Shown: piece after piece, positions 1 to 9,725 of the stretch
Numbering within the stretch: the first letter of the stretch is position 1
Layout: each line of letters opens with the position of its first letter
Source: an uncultured Rhodopila sp.
Lineage (GTDB): Bacteria > Pseudomonadota > Alphaproteobacteria > Acetobacterales > Acetobacteraceae
Direction of reading: 5' to 3'
Length of the DNA stretch: 64,000 bases
Assembly: GCF_903944925.1 (NCBI RefSeq)
Contig: NZ_CAJATU010000077.1
Location: 19,405-83,404, forward strand
Notes under the pieces: generated by a model
Seen by the model: the letters and a program-made list of their open reading frames with translations, nothing else
Database searches by the model: none
Told to the model about the DNA's origin: nothing
Position numbers and translations under genes: made by a program

Positions 1-117
1 AACGCCTTTAGCAGCCGATACGATAACGCCGGCTGCGGTATTCTGATCTAATGATGGACTTGCGCAAAGACAATTTTGCAATCATCCGCTGATGGAACGG
101 CGTTTTGCCGCACCCGA

Positions 118-202
118 TCGTCATGGCGGGCCAAGGCCCGCCATCCACGCCCTCACTCGAAGAATAGGAGGGCGTGGACGCCGCCCCCGGACTTCGCCGG
201 GG
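118..202. repeat. Dispersed palindrome copy 1, downstream of frd
   Basis: A perfect 22-base palindrome (arms atggcgggcc/ggcccgccat, 123-144) is followed by a second pair of arms (ccacgccct ... agggcgtgg) and a GC hairpin (ccccgg-acttcg-ccgggg, 185-202). It lies just beyond the frdD stop on the minus strand and could end frd transcription. Related copies occur at eight other places in the window. Bases 1-117 hold nothing that I recognise. Confidence 0.7.
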
Positions 203-237
203 CCTGCTTTGCCGGCCTGACGGGAGCAAACGGCGGT

Positions 238-591
238 TCAGAACCCGACAGACAGCAACGATATCAAACCCACCAGCGTCCCAAGTCCCGCCAAACCATA
301 AAAGATCGGCTTTTCCCGCGGGCTGTGGATCGCGAAGTCATGCAGGCTGTGCAGCAGACGGTGCATGCTGTGAAACAGGAACAGCAGGATCACCACGAAC
401 AGGAACAGCTTGCCGATGGGGTTCTGCGCAAAGGCCAGCGCATTGGCGTAGCTCAAAGTGCTCTTCGGCAGGATAAAGCCGAACGGCACGGCGATTCCGG
501 TGATGAAGATCAGCACCGGCCCAAGCAGCGCCGACAGCATGCCGCCGGCACCGAACATCGACCAGAAGATCGGATCGTTGGCGCGTTTCAT
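238..591 (-). CDS. frdD: Fumarate reductase membrane anchor subunit D
   Basis: A 117-residue inner-membrane protein with three hydrophobic segments (about residues 12-42, 60-82 and 97-117). With FrdC it anchors the FrdAB catalytic dimer and forms the quinol site for fumarate reduction. The sequence reads FHSMHRLLHSLHDF, a His-rich helix resembling the E. coli-type FrdD. It is the last gene of frdABCD; its ATG overlaps the frdC stop by four bases (ATGA), so translation is probably coupled. The assignment rests on size, topology and its place after unmistakable frdA and frdB, since small anchor subunits diverge fast. Confidence 0.9.
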   Translation of the reverse strand: MKRANDPIFWSMFGAGGMLSALLGPVLIFITGIAVPFGFILPKSTLSYANALAFAQNPIGKLFLFVVILLFLFHSMHRLLHSLHDFAIHSPREKPIFYGLAGLGTLVGLISLLSVGF

Positions 592-989
592 CTCGTGACT
601 CCAAACAGGACCGCGACGATCACCACCGACAGGCCGGCGGTGAACAACACACCGGTCTTGACGATGGTCTGCGGCGCAATGTCGATCTGCGGCGTGGTTT
701 TCGGCATGACCTTGAACCAGGTGTAGGTATGGTAGGCGAGCAGCCCCAGCAGGATCAGGTGAAACACCAACGACGTCTTGGTGGTGAGCAGCGCCTGCCA
801 CGCCTCATATGCGCTTTGGCCCAGGGCGAGGGAAACCACCCCCGACAGCAGCACCAGCGCATAGATGAACACGAACAGCGCGGTCGCCTCACGGGCCATG
901 TACACGAGGAAGAACGGATTCTCCTTCCACCATGTCCCGGTTACGGGACGGGTGTAGGTCTTGACCGCCGGTTTGAAACGTCCGCTCAT
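588..989 (-). CDS. frdC: Fumarate reductase membrane anchor subunit C
   Basis: A 133-residue membrane subunit with three predicted helices (about residues 30-52, 68-90 and 108-130). It begins MSGRFKPAVKTYTRPVTGTW and continues WWKENPFFLVYMAREATALF, typical of enterobacterial FrdC, where the conserved Glu at about residue 29 is near the quinol site. Both ends overlap their neighbours by ATGA (frdB upstream, frdD downstream). The reading frame can be extended much further upstream, but that part is a shadow of frdB; the overlapping ATG at 989 is the natural start. Confidence 0.92.
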   Translation of the reverse strand: MSGRFKPAVKTYTRPVTGTWWKENPFFLVYMAREATALFVFIYALVLLSGVVSLALGQSAYEAWQALLTTKTSLVFHLILLGLLAYHTYTWFKVMPKTTPQIDIAPQTIVKTGVLFTAGLSVVIVAVLFGVTR

Positions 990-1753
990 TTGCCTAACCC
1001 CACGGTGGACAGAAGCTTCAGCACGCCGAAATAGTCCAAGGTGCTGTTGACCTTGTTCTGGTTGATCGCATGCGCCGGATCGACGTTCTTCGGGCACACC
1101 TCCGAGCAATATCCGACCAGCGTGCAGCGCCAGACGCCATCTTCGGAATTCAGCACGTCGCTGCGCGCGGTCCAGCCGACGTCGCGGGAATCGGCGTTGT
1201 AACGATGCAGCAGCGCCAGGGCGGCGGGACCGGTGAAGGTTGGGGTCAGGCCGTACTGAGGGCACGCCGCGTAGCACAGCAGGCAGTTGATGCACTGCGA
1301 GTAGTTGTAATACTGCTCCATCTGCTTCGGCGTTTGCAGATAGGCGCCCTCGGACAGCGGCTTCTCCTGTTTCGGGATCAGGTACGGCTTCACCGAATCC
1401 AGCTTGTTGAGGAAATCGGTCTGGTCGATCGCCAGGTCCTTGATGATCGGGAAATGTTCCAGCGGATCGATCCGCAGCTTCTTCGGCCAGTAATCGCGCA
1501 GGAAGGTATGGCACGACAACTGCGGAATGCCGTTGATCATGGTGCCGCAACTGCCGCAGATCGCCATCCGGCATGACCAGCGGAAGGTCAGCGTGCCGTC
1601 CAGGTGGTCCTTGATATACTGCAAGCCCACCAGCACCGAGGTGTCGTGCTGGAACGGCACCGTGTAGGTCTGGTAGCGCGGCGGCGCTCCGCTGTCCGGA
1701 TCATAGCGGAGGACGTCGATCTCGATGGTTCGGGTGTTGGTCTCGGCGGTCAT
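986..1753 (-). CDS. frdB: Fumarate reductase iron-sulfur subunit
   Basis: A 255-residue electron-transfer subunit. The [2Fe-2S] ligands lie in SCRMAICGSCG plus a following Cys (about 60-80), the [4Fe-4S] ligands in CINCLLCYAACP (about 150-161), and the [3Fe-4S] ligands in CTLVGYCSEVCPKNVDP (about 207-223). The last motif is that of E. coli FrdB rather than of mitochondrial-type SdhB. It carries electrons from menaquinol at FrdCD to the FAD in FrdA. The gene sits 12 bases after the frdA stop and overlaps frdC by four bases. Confidence 0.95.
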   Translation of the reverse strand: MTAETNTRTIEIDVLRYDPDSGAPPRYQTYTVPFQHDTSVLVGLQYIKDHLDGTLTFRWSCRMAICGSCGTMINGIPQLSCHTFLRDYWPKKLRIDPLEHFPIIKDLAIDQTDFLNKLDSVKPYLIPKQEKPLSEGAYLQTPKQMEQYYNYSQCINCLLCYAACPQYGLTPTFTGPAALALLHRYNADSRDVGWTARSDVLNSEDGVWRCTLVGYCSEVCPKNVDPAHAINQNKVNSTLDYFGVLKLLSTVGLGK

Positions 1754-1765
1754 GTCTGTCCCCGA

Positions 1766-3532
1766 TCAGGTCATTACGGCTTGCTTGCCGGCGCCGCCGT
1801 AACTGCGGGTCCTCGGCTGCGACTTGGTGATGGTCACCGGCTGGTAGCTGATCGCGGGAGGCCCCTCGCCCGTGTAGGTCGCCAGCGAGTGCTGCAGGAA
1901 ATGCTCATCGTCGCGGGTCTTGTACTCGTCCAGCCGGACATGCGCGCCGCGCGATTCCTTGCGGTTGTAGGCCGAATGCGCCATCGCCTCGGCGACCTCC
2001 AGCATGAAGCCGAGTTCGATCGTCGTCAGCCATTCGGTGTTGAACGATCGGCTGTGGTCGTCCAGCGCGATGCCGGCTCGGTAGCGCGCCCGCAGCTCGG
2101 CGATCTTGTCGATGGCGGTCTTCATGCCACTGGCCTGGCGGTAGATGCCGACACCGGCCTCCATCGCGTCGCCCATTTCGTCGCGCAATTTCGCGACGCG
2201 TTCGCCCTTGTCGTTCTTCAGTAAAGCGAGTAGCCGCGATGCGGATTCCTCCGCCTGCTGACGCACCCCGGCGGACGACCCGTCCTTCACGGTGCGCGCA
2301 TAGGCGGCGGCGCGCTCCCCGGCGACCTTGCCGAACACGATGATTTCCACCAGCGAATTCGAGCCGAGGCGGTTGGCGCCGTGGATGCCGACGCTGGAAC
2401 ATTCGCCTGCCGCGAACAGGCCGGGGACCTCGGTCTCCGTCATGTTGGCGTAGATTCCGCCCATCGTGTAATGCACCGCCGGCCGCACCGGGATCGGATC
2501 GGTTACCGGATCGACACCGGCAAACACCCGCGCGGCCTCGGTGATCAACGGCAGCCGCTCCAGGATCTTCTTTTCCCCGAGATGCCGCAGGTCGAGGTTC
2601 ACGGCGCTGCCCAGCGGCGTCTGGAACGTGTTGCCCTTCTGGTCCTCGTGCCAGAAAGCCTGCGACAGGCGGTCGCGCGGCCCGAGTTCCATCGCCTTCG
2701 GACGCGGCCAGGGGTCGAGCGGCCCGAGAGCATAGTCCTGCAAATACCGGTAGCCGTCCTTGTTGGTCAGTATTCCGCCCTCGCCGCGGCAGCCCTCGGT
2801 CATCAGGATGCCGGAGCCGGGCAGGCAGGTCGGATGATACTGCACGAACTCCATGTCGCGCAGCTTGGCGCCGTGGCGGTACGCCAGACCCATGCCGTCG
2901 CCGGTGACGATGCCGGCATTGGTGTTCTGGCGGTAGACACGGCCGGCGCCGCCGGTGCCGAGGATCACCGCCTTGGCCTCGAACAAGACGATCTCGCCGG
3001 TGGCGACCTCGATCGCCAGCACGCCGCGAACCCGGCCGTCTTCCAGGATCAGATCCGCCACGAAATATTCATCGTAGCGCTGGATGCCGGGATACTTGAT
3101 CGAGGTCTGGAACAAGGTGTGCAGGATGTGGAAGCCGGACTTGTCGGCGGCGAACCAGGTGCGCTGCACGGTCATGCCGCCGAAGAAGCGGACATTGATG
3201 TTGCCGTCGTCCTTGCGGCTCCAGGGGCAGCCCCAGTGCTCGAGCTGGACCAGTTCCTCGACGCAATGTTCAACGAAATACTGCACCGCGTCCTGGTCGC
3301 ACAGCCAGTCGCCGCCGGAGACGGTGTCATTGAAATGATTGTCGAGCGAATCGTCGCCGCGGATGACACCGGCCGCGCCGCCCTCGGCGGCAACGGTATG
3401 GCTGCGCATCGGCACAACCTTCGAAACCAGCGCTACCGTCAATTTGGGATCGGATTCCGCGATGGCGATTGCCGCCCGCAGTCCTGAACCGCCGCCGCCG
3501 ACGACGACGACATCGCACGTGATGACTTGCAT
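1766..3532 (-). CDS. frdA: Fumarate reductase flavoprotein subunit
   Basis: The catalytic subunit, about 588 residues, reducing fumarate to succinate at the cytoplasmic face. It has an N-terminal FAD-binding GGGGSGLRAA fold, the covalent flavin site MRSHTVAAEGG, the substrate-region motifs HPTCLPGSGILMTEGCRGEG and PIPVRPAVHYTMGGI, and the C-terminal MARKESRGAH-like segment (here NRKESRGAHVRLDEY). The FWHEDQKGN and TFDLRHLGEKK-like stretches resemble E. coli FrdA more than alphaproteobacterial SdhA. I chose ATG 3532 because AGGAG lies five bases upstream; a TTG at 3559 would add nine residues. It is the first gene of frdABCD. Confidence 0.95.
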   Translation of the reverse strand: MQVITCDVVVVGGGGSGLRAAIAIAESDPKLTVALVSKVVPMRSHTVAAEGGAAGVIRGDDSLDNHFNDTVSGGDWLCDQDAVQYFVEHCVEELVQLEHWGCPWSRKDDGNINVRFFGGMTVQRTWFAADKSGFHILHTLFQTSIKYPGIQRYDEYFVADLILEDGRVRGVLAIEVATGEIVLFEAKAVILGTGGAGRVYRQNTNAGIVTGDGMGLAYRHGAKLRDMEFVQYHPTCLPGSGILMTEGCRGEGGILTNKDGYRYLQDYALGPLDPWPRPKAMELGPRDRLSQAFWHEDQKGNTFQTPLGSAVNLDLRHLGEKKILERLPLITEAARVFAGVDPVTDPIPVRPAVHYTMGGIYANMTETEVPGLFAAGECSSVGIHGANRLGSNSLVEIIVFGKVAGERAAAYARTVKDGSSAGVRQQAEESASRLLALLKNDKGERVAKLRDEMGDAMEAGVGIYRQASGMKTAIDKIAELRARYRAGIALDDHSRSFNTEWLTTIELGFMLEVAEAMAHSAYNRKESRGAHVRLDEYKTRDDEHFLQHSLATYTGEGPPAISYQPVTITKSQPRTRSYGGAGKQAVMT

Positions 3533-3908
3533 CGATGCTCCTGAAGTTTGCGTTGCCAAAGATGCATCCGAGATGCCGGTCCGGAGTCCCTGCCCGCTGC
3601 CTACACCTTTGCAGGTGCTTATGAAATTAGCAGCGGGAGTGTGCCTTGCGTGATGGGATTAGTCCATAGCGTAAACGTGAAATTCGGTGGGTTATTGGGG
3701 TACGGGGGCTAGGATTTTCGTTTCGATATAAGTCTGTACTGGCCGGTCCTCGGGCACCGCCGCCTCATCGTCATGGTCCGCGGAGGCGGACCATCCACGC
3801 CTTGCGGTGCTGACCGCGGCAAAGGCGTGGATGGCGGGCCTGCGCCCGCCATGACGGGAGGGACGCGCCCGCCATGACGGTCCCGGGCTGGTGCCTCCCG
3901 TGTCTCCG
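3533..3908. repeat. Intergenic frdA-pckG region with palindrome copy 2
   Basis: These 376 bases should hold the frd promoter and the 3' end of pckG. Bases 3769-3886 carry a compound copy of the dispersed repeat: tcatggtccg...cggaccat, then an inverted pair around ccacgcc/ggcgtgg and two cccgccatgacgg units. I searched for a TTGA-N6-TCAA anaerobic box upstream of frdA and did not find one. Bases 3600-3765 show nothing recognisable. Confidence 0.6.
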
Positions 3909-5756
<1,848 letters not shown>

Positions 5757-6057
5757 GCTGAGTTCTCCTATTGGAGCGAAGTGATCCCGTCGATCCGGAC
5801 GAGGCGATGAAAGGCAAGAGTGACGAACCGCATCGAACAGTCATATTAAATTTCTGTATGCGTTGGCAGCGCTGGAACTCATTCATAGGCGGGACTATTC
5901 TATCCGATGTTGCCGTGGATTTCATAGCCAAAATCGCTATCGCGGTGGTCTCCCCTCGTCATCGCCCGGCTTGTCCTGGCCACCTGGCGCGGCAAGCCGA
6001 AGCGCCGCATCGGCGGCACCACCAAGGCCGGGCAATCACGCCGGGACCGGGCAAACC
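5757..6057. other. Intergenic region upstream of pckG
   Basis: The region should contain the pckG promoter. A moderately AT-rich stretch at 5830-5945 is the likely site, but I see no confident -35/-10 pair. A decayed copy of the dispersed repeat (cgtcatcgcccggcttgtcctggcc) lies at about 5955-5985. Confidence 0.4.
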
Positions 6058-6723
6058 CTACAACTGATATGGACCGCCGCGCTCGATCGCCCGCAGATAA
6101 GCCGGCCGCGCATGGATCCGGTCCAGCCACCCCATCAGCCGCGGCCACCGCCGATCGAGCCCCGATCGTGCGACTGCTGCCTCCAGGGCGAAGCTGAGAT
6201 GGACATCCGCCGCGGTGATCTCATTCCCGGCAAACCACTCGCTCTTGCCCAACTCCGCTTCCATCAGGTCGAAATTGCGCCCGAGGTGAGGCTCCACCAG
6301 CATCTGCTTCAACCGCCCGGCGATCCCCCTGGTCACCGGGCGGATGAAGAACGGCACCTTCGCCGCCTCAAGCTGGCCGAAGATCACATGCAGCAGCAGC
6401 ATCGGCATTGCCGTGCCCTCGGTGTAGTGCAGCCAGTATAAGTACCGCACCCGCTCCGGCGTCCCGGCCGCCGGCTCCAGCCGCCCGTTGCCATAGCGTT
6501 CCAGCACGTAGGCGATGATCGCCCCGGACTCCGCCAGAACCAGATCGCCGTCGCGGATCACCGGCAGCTTGCCCAGCGGATGCACCGTCAACAGGTCCGG
6601 CGGCGCCAGATGCGTCACCGGGTCGCGGACGTGCTTGACCACCTCGTACTCCAGCCCGAGCTCCTCGAGCAGCCACAAAATGCGCTGCGAGCGGGAGTTG
6701 TTGAGGTGATGAACGATGATCAC
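6058..6723 (-). CDS. Glutathione S-transferase family protein
   Basis: A cytosolic GST-like protein of about 221 residues. The N-terminal thioredoxin-like domain (about 1-80) has NNSRSQRILWLLEELGLEYE, the cis-Pro motif GKLPVI and the glutathione gamma-glutamyl contact ESGAI. The C-terminal all-helical domain (about 90-215) includes NEITAADVHLSFALE, the usual N-capping box motif. The start is a GTG at 6723, where family homology begins; the frame stays open upstream but without GST similarity, and the ribosome site is weak. The substrate cannot be told from sequence. It follows the GT4 gene on the same strand, about 100 bases away. Confidence 0.88.
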   Translation of the reverse strand: MIIVHHLNNSRSQRILWLLEELGLEYEVVKHVRDPVTHLAPPDLLTVHPLGKLPVIRDGDLVLAESGAIIAYVLERYGNGRLEPAAGTPERVRYLYWLHYTEGTAMPMLLLHVIFGQLEAAKVPFFIRPVTRGIAGRLKQMLVEPHLGRNFDLMEAELGKSEWFAGNEITAADVHLSFALEAAVARSGLDRRWPRLMGWLDRIHARPAYLRAIERGGPYQL

Positions 6724-6821
6724 AACCGCACCGCGCGGCAGCCGCAAGCGCGCTCGGCGCGCGGGTTCACATTCGTCTCGGTCATCGGCCCGGCAATCCC
6801 CGTCAGTGCAGGGACCCGGTT

Positions 6822-8045
6822 TTACCCGTTCGCGAAATGACTGGCAATCGCCCGCGCCGGCTGCACAAGGCGGCGGAACAAACTCCAATACGCCTCGGCG
6901 CAGGCGTCGTAGGTGAATTTGTTTGCCCGCGTCCGCAGCAGCGCCGCCGGCCAGCGGTGCGCCTCCTGCAGGATGCGGCTGAAGCCCGGCGCCAGCGCCT
7001 CCGGGTCCCGCGGCGGCACCAGCAGCCCGTACCGCCCCCGCTCCAGAATATCCCCCGGCCCATACGGACAATCGGTCGACAGAATCGGCGTGCCGCAGCC
7101 CATCGCCTCGACCAGCACGTTGCCGAAGCCTTCCGAACGCGACGACAGCACGAACGCATCCGCCGCGCGCATATACGGCAGCGGGTTTTGCACGAAGCCG
7201 GCGAAGTCCACGTGCTCGGCGATGCCAAGCTCGGCCGCCAGGATGCGGAGTTCGTCCAGCATGGGCCCGCTGCCGAGCAGCATCAGCCTTGCCTGCGCGG
7301 TCCGCAGATGGAGGGCGAAGGCGCGGAGCAAGGTGCGCTGGTCCTTCATCTCGACCAGCCGCCCGGCGCTGACGAAGACCGGGCGGTCCCGGTGCATCAG
7401 CCAGGGGTGCGACACCGGTTCGGCGGCCCGCGCCTCGAAATCGTCACCGATGACAGCGTTGAAAATCGTGCTGACCTTGTCCGCCGGCAAGCCGGCCTGA
7501 TGCACCAGTTCAGCGGAAATCCCGTCCGACACCGCAACGGCATGGTCGATGAACGAGGACAGCGCCCCATAGCACCAGGGCACGACACGATGTTTCCAGT
7601 TCACCGTCGCATGGAACCCGGACGACAGCGGGTTATGCTGGCAAATCACCAGTTTCGTTTCGGTTCCAGCGAGAGCATTGGCCAGCGATGCCGCAACGTT
7701 GTTATGATCCACGTTCGCCATGAAAACCTGCGGCTGCTCATCACGGAGATAGCGGCGAAGGCGCAGCACATCCTGCAAGGTGCGCGCACTGTCGAGATTG
7801 ACGACCGGGATGCCATGCGGCAGCAGCGGAATCAACTCGCCGCGCATCTGATGCACGACAAGCGAAACGTCCACGTCCCGCTCGCGCAGTTCCCTCGCCA
7901 GAACGAGACTTTGCCGCTCCACGCCGCCGGGCGAGAGGTCGTGAATGTAGATCGCTGCCGATAACCGACCGGGCGCGCGACGACCGAAGCTACGATCAAG
8001 CGGCGCGCTGAACTGAAAGCCGGATTCGATGATCTGCACGCTCAC
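6822..8045 (-). CDS. GT4-family glycosyltransferase
   Basis: A 407-residue GT-B fold glycosyltransferase. The N-terminal half has IHDLSPGGVERQSLVLAREL, the acceptor-side motif of GT4 enzymes. The C-terminal donor half has VSAGRLVEMKDQRTLLRAF (about 236-254) and the E-x7-E motif in SRSEGFGNVLVEAMGCGTP (about 316-334), which binds the nucleotide-sugar. It probably transfers a hexose during glycan or glycolipid synthesis. It lies downstream of the mre-rod genes and a DUF3293-like gene, but with 133 bases of AT-rich spacer that could hold its own promoter. Confidence 0.9.
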   Translation of the reverse strand: MSVQIIESGFQFSAPLDRSFGRRAPGRLSAAIYIHDLSPGGVERQSLVLARELRERDVDVSLVVHQMRGELIPLLPHGIPVVNLDSARTLQDVLRLRRYLRDEQPQVFMANVDHNNVAASLANALAGTETKLVICQHNPLSSGFHATVNWKHRVVPWCYGALSSFIDHAVAVSDGISAELVHQAGLPADKVSTIFNAVIGDDFEARAAEPVSHPWLMHRDRPVFVSAGRLVEMKDQRTLLRAFALHLRTAQARLMLLGSGPMLDELRILAAELGIAEHVDFAGFVQNPLPYMRAADAFVLSSRSEGFGNVLVEAMGCGTPILSTDCPYGPGDILERGRYGLLVPPRDPEALAPGFSRILQEAHRWPAALLRTRANKFTYDACAEAYWSLFRRLVQPARAIASHFANG

Positions 8046-8178
8046 TCCGTCAAAGATGCTGTCTCAAGGTTTGGCAAACCAGCGGCGGGGGCGAAACCCC
8101 TGCGTTGAGTCTGCCGTCTGCATAGTCGCCGCGCCGGTGGCATCGTTAAATAAACGTTACGTAAAAAGCCCGGACGCT

Positions 8179-8541
8179 TCAATCGACTAGAGAAGTGTAT
8201 ACTAACAGGGCGGGTTGCCGGAGCCTGACCATCACGATGCCGTGCTGCCGGTATTTCCGCGCCAGAACCATCGTCCGGCGATACGATCCGAAGACCACCA
8301 CGTGCGATTCGGCCCAGCCGCGCCAGCATCCGCCGGCAGGAAGAATCGTCCGGCCGGACAGCACATTTGCCAGATTCGTCTGCATCCGCCGGTTCCAGCC
8401 TGCCGGCATGCGGCGCGAAAACGGGTTGTAGGCTGTCAGAAACGCACCTTCCCTATGGTTGTATAGCCGTAGCAGGCGATCCATGCCAGGGCTGCGGCGG
8501 CCGATACGGATGGTGACGCCGGCGACCGAATAGCGTGTCAT
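8179..8541 (-). CDS. DUF3293-like protein
   Basis: A 120-residue protein with the segment FLTAYNPFSRRMPAGWNRRM followed by SHVVVFGSYRR, resembling DUF3293 domain proteins of unknown function. It starts at ATG 8541, 41 bases after the rodA stop on the same strand, and may be the last gene of the mre-rod transcript. No signal peptide or membrane segment is visible. The family call is from memory of the motif. Confidence 0.65.
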   Translation of the reverse strand: MTRYSVAGVTIRIGRRSPGMDRLLRLYNHREGAFLTAYNPFSRRMPAGWNRRMQTNLANVLSGRTILPAGGCWRGWAESHVVVFGSYRRTMVLARKYRQHGIVMVRLRQPALLVYTSLVD

Positions 8542-8582
8542 GCGATAGGCGCGGCGGAGTGACGGTGTCACCGAAATCCGGC

Positions 8583-9725
8583 CTACCGGTCGTCCCGCAG
8601 CGCGGCGAACTCGACGTCGCGATGCACATGCACCGACATCAGGATGCCGAAGCCGACCATGACGGTCAGCATCGCTGAACCGCCATGCGAGACCAGCGGC
8701 AGCGGCACGCCGCCGACGGGAATGACACCCATCACCATGGCGATGTTGACGAAAACATACAGAAAAAAATTGCAGGAAACCCCCAGCGCCACCAACCGCC
8801 CGAACTGGTGGCGGCAGCGCAGCGCGATCAGCATGCCGCCGATGATGATCAGGGTCAGCAGCCCCATCACCGCCAGCCCGCCGACAAGGCCGAATTCCTC
8901 GCCAATCATGGTAAAGATGAAGTCGGTCTGCTTTTCCGGCAGGAAATCGAGGTGGCCCTGGGTGCCCTGCAGGAACCCCTTGCCCCACATCCCGCCCGAT
9001 CCCAGCGCAATCTTCGACTGAATGATGTTGTACCCGGCGCCGAGCGGATCGCTTTCGGGATGCATGAAGGTGTCGATGCGCGCCCTCTGGTAGTCATGCA
9101 GATGCGTATAGGCGAACTGTCCCAACAAAGGTATCGGCAGCACCACCAGGAGGAATTTCCACCACCGCACCCCCGCGGCGAAAAAGATGGCCCCGCCCAG
9201 CATCGCGGTGATCGCCGCGGTGCCGAGATTGGGCTCCTTCAGGATCAGGCCGACGGGGATCAGCACGGCGATCAGCGGCGGGATCAGGAACAGCGGGTTG
9301 CCCATCCGCTCCCACGATGCGCGGTGGAACCAGGACGCCAGGGCCAGCACCAGCGCCAGCTTCATCATCTCGCTCGGCTGCAGTTGCAGGCCGCCGAGGT
9401 CCAGCCAGCGCTGCGCCCCCTTGCCCATATGGCCCATGCGCAGCACCAGCACCAGCAGCCCGACGCAGCCCAGCCAGGCCGGCCAGGCCAGTTTCTGGAT
9501 GATGCGGATATCGACCAGTCCGATCGCCAGCATGATGACCAGGCCGAAGGCGAAGCGCATGGCATGGCGGGCGGCATACGGCTCGGGCGACCCGCCGGCG
9601 GCGCTGTACAGCGCGACATAGCCGACGCCCGCCAGGCAGCACAGCAGCACCACATAGATCCAGTTGATCTGCAGCACCTTGGCCACGAAGTCGAAGGACG
9701 GCTCTCGCCACAGGCGGCGGTCCAT
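8583..9725 (-). CDS. rodA: Rod-shape SEDS peptidoglycan polymerase RodA
   Basis: A 380-residue polytopic SEDS glycosyltransferase that polymerises lipid II during cell elongation together with PBP2. About ten membrane segments are visible. Family motifs include GKGAQRWLDLGGLQLQPSE (about 102-120), KEPNLGTA with the essential acidic loop, the long periplasmic stretch SKIALGSGGMWGKGFLQGTQ, and PLVSHGGSAM near the end. Its ATG shares one base with the PBP2 stop (TGATG), pointing to coupled translation of the partners. Confidence 0.96.
   Translation of the reverse strand: MDRRLWREPSFDFVAKVLQINWIYVVLLCCLAGVGYVALYSAAGGSPEPYAARHAMRFAFGLVIMLAIGLVDIRIIQKLAWPAWLGCVGLLVLVLRMGHMGKGAQRWLDLGGLQLQPSEMMKLALVLALASWFHRASWERMGNPLFLIPPLIAVLIPVGLILKEPNLGTAAITAMLGGAIFFAAGVRWWKFLLVVLPIPLLGQFAYTHLHDYQRARIDTFMHPESDPLGAGYNIIQSKIALGSGGMWGKGFLQGTQGHLDFLPEKQTDFIFTMIGEEFGLVGGLAVMGLLTLIIIGGMLIALRCRHQFGRLVALGVSCNFFLYVFVNIAMVMGVIPVGGVPLPLVSHGGSAMLTVMVGFGILMSVHVHRDVEFAALRDDR

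Noticed and set aside
3533..3908. FNR box before frdA
   Set aside because: Looked for TTGA-N6-TCAA on both strands and found none.
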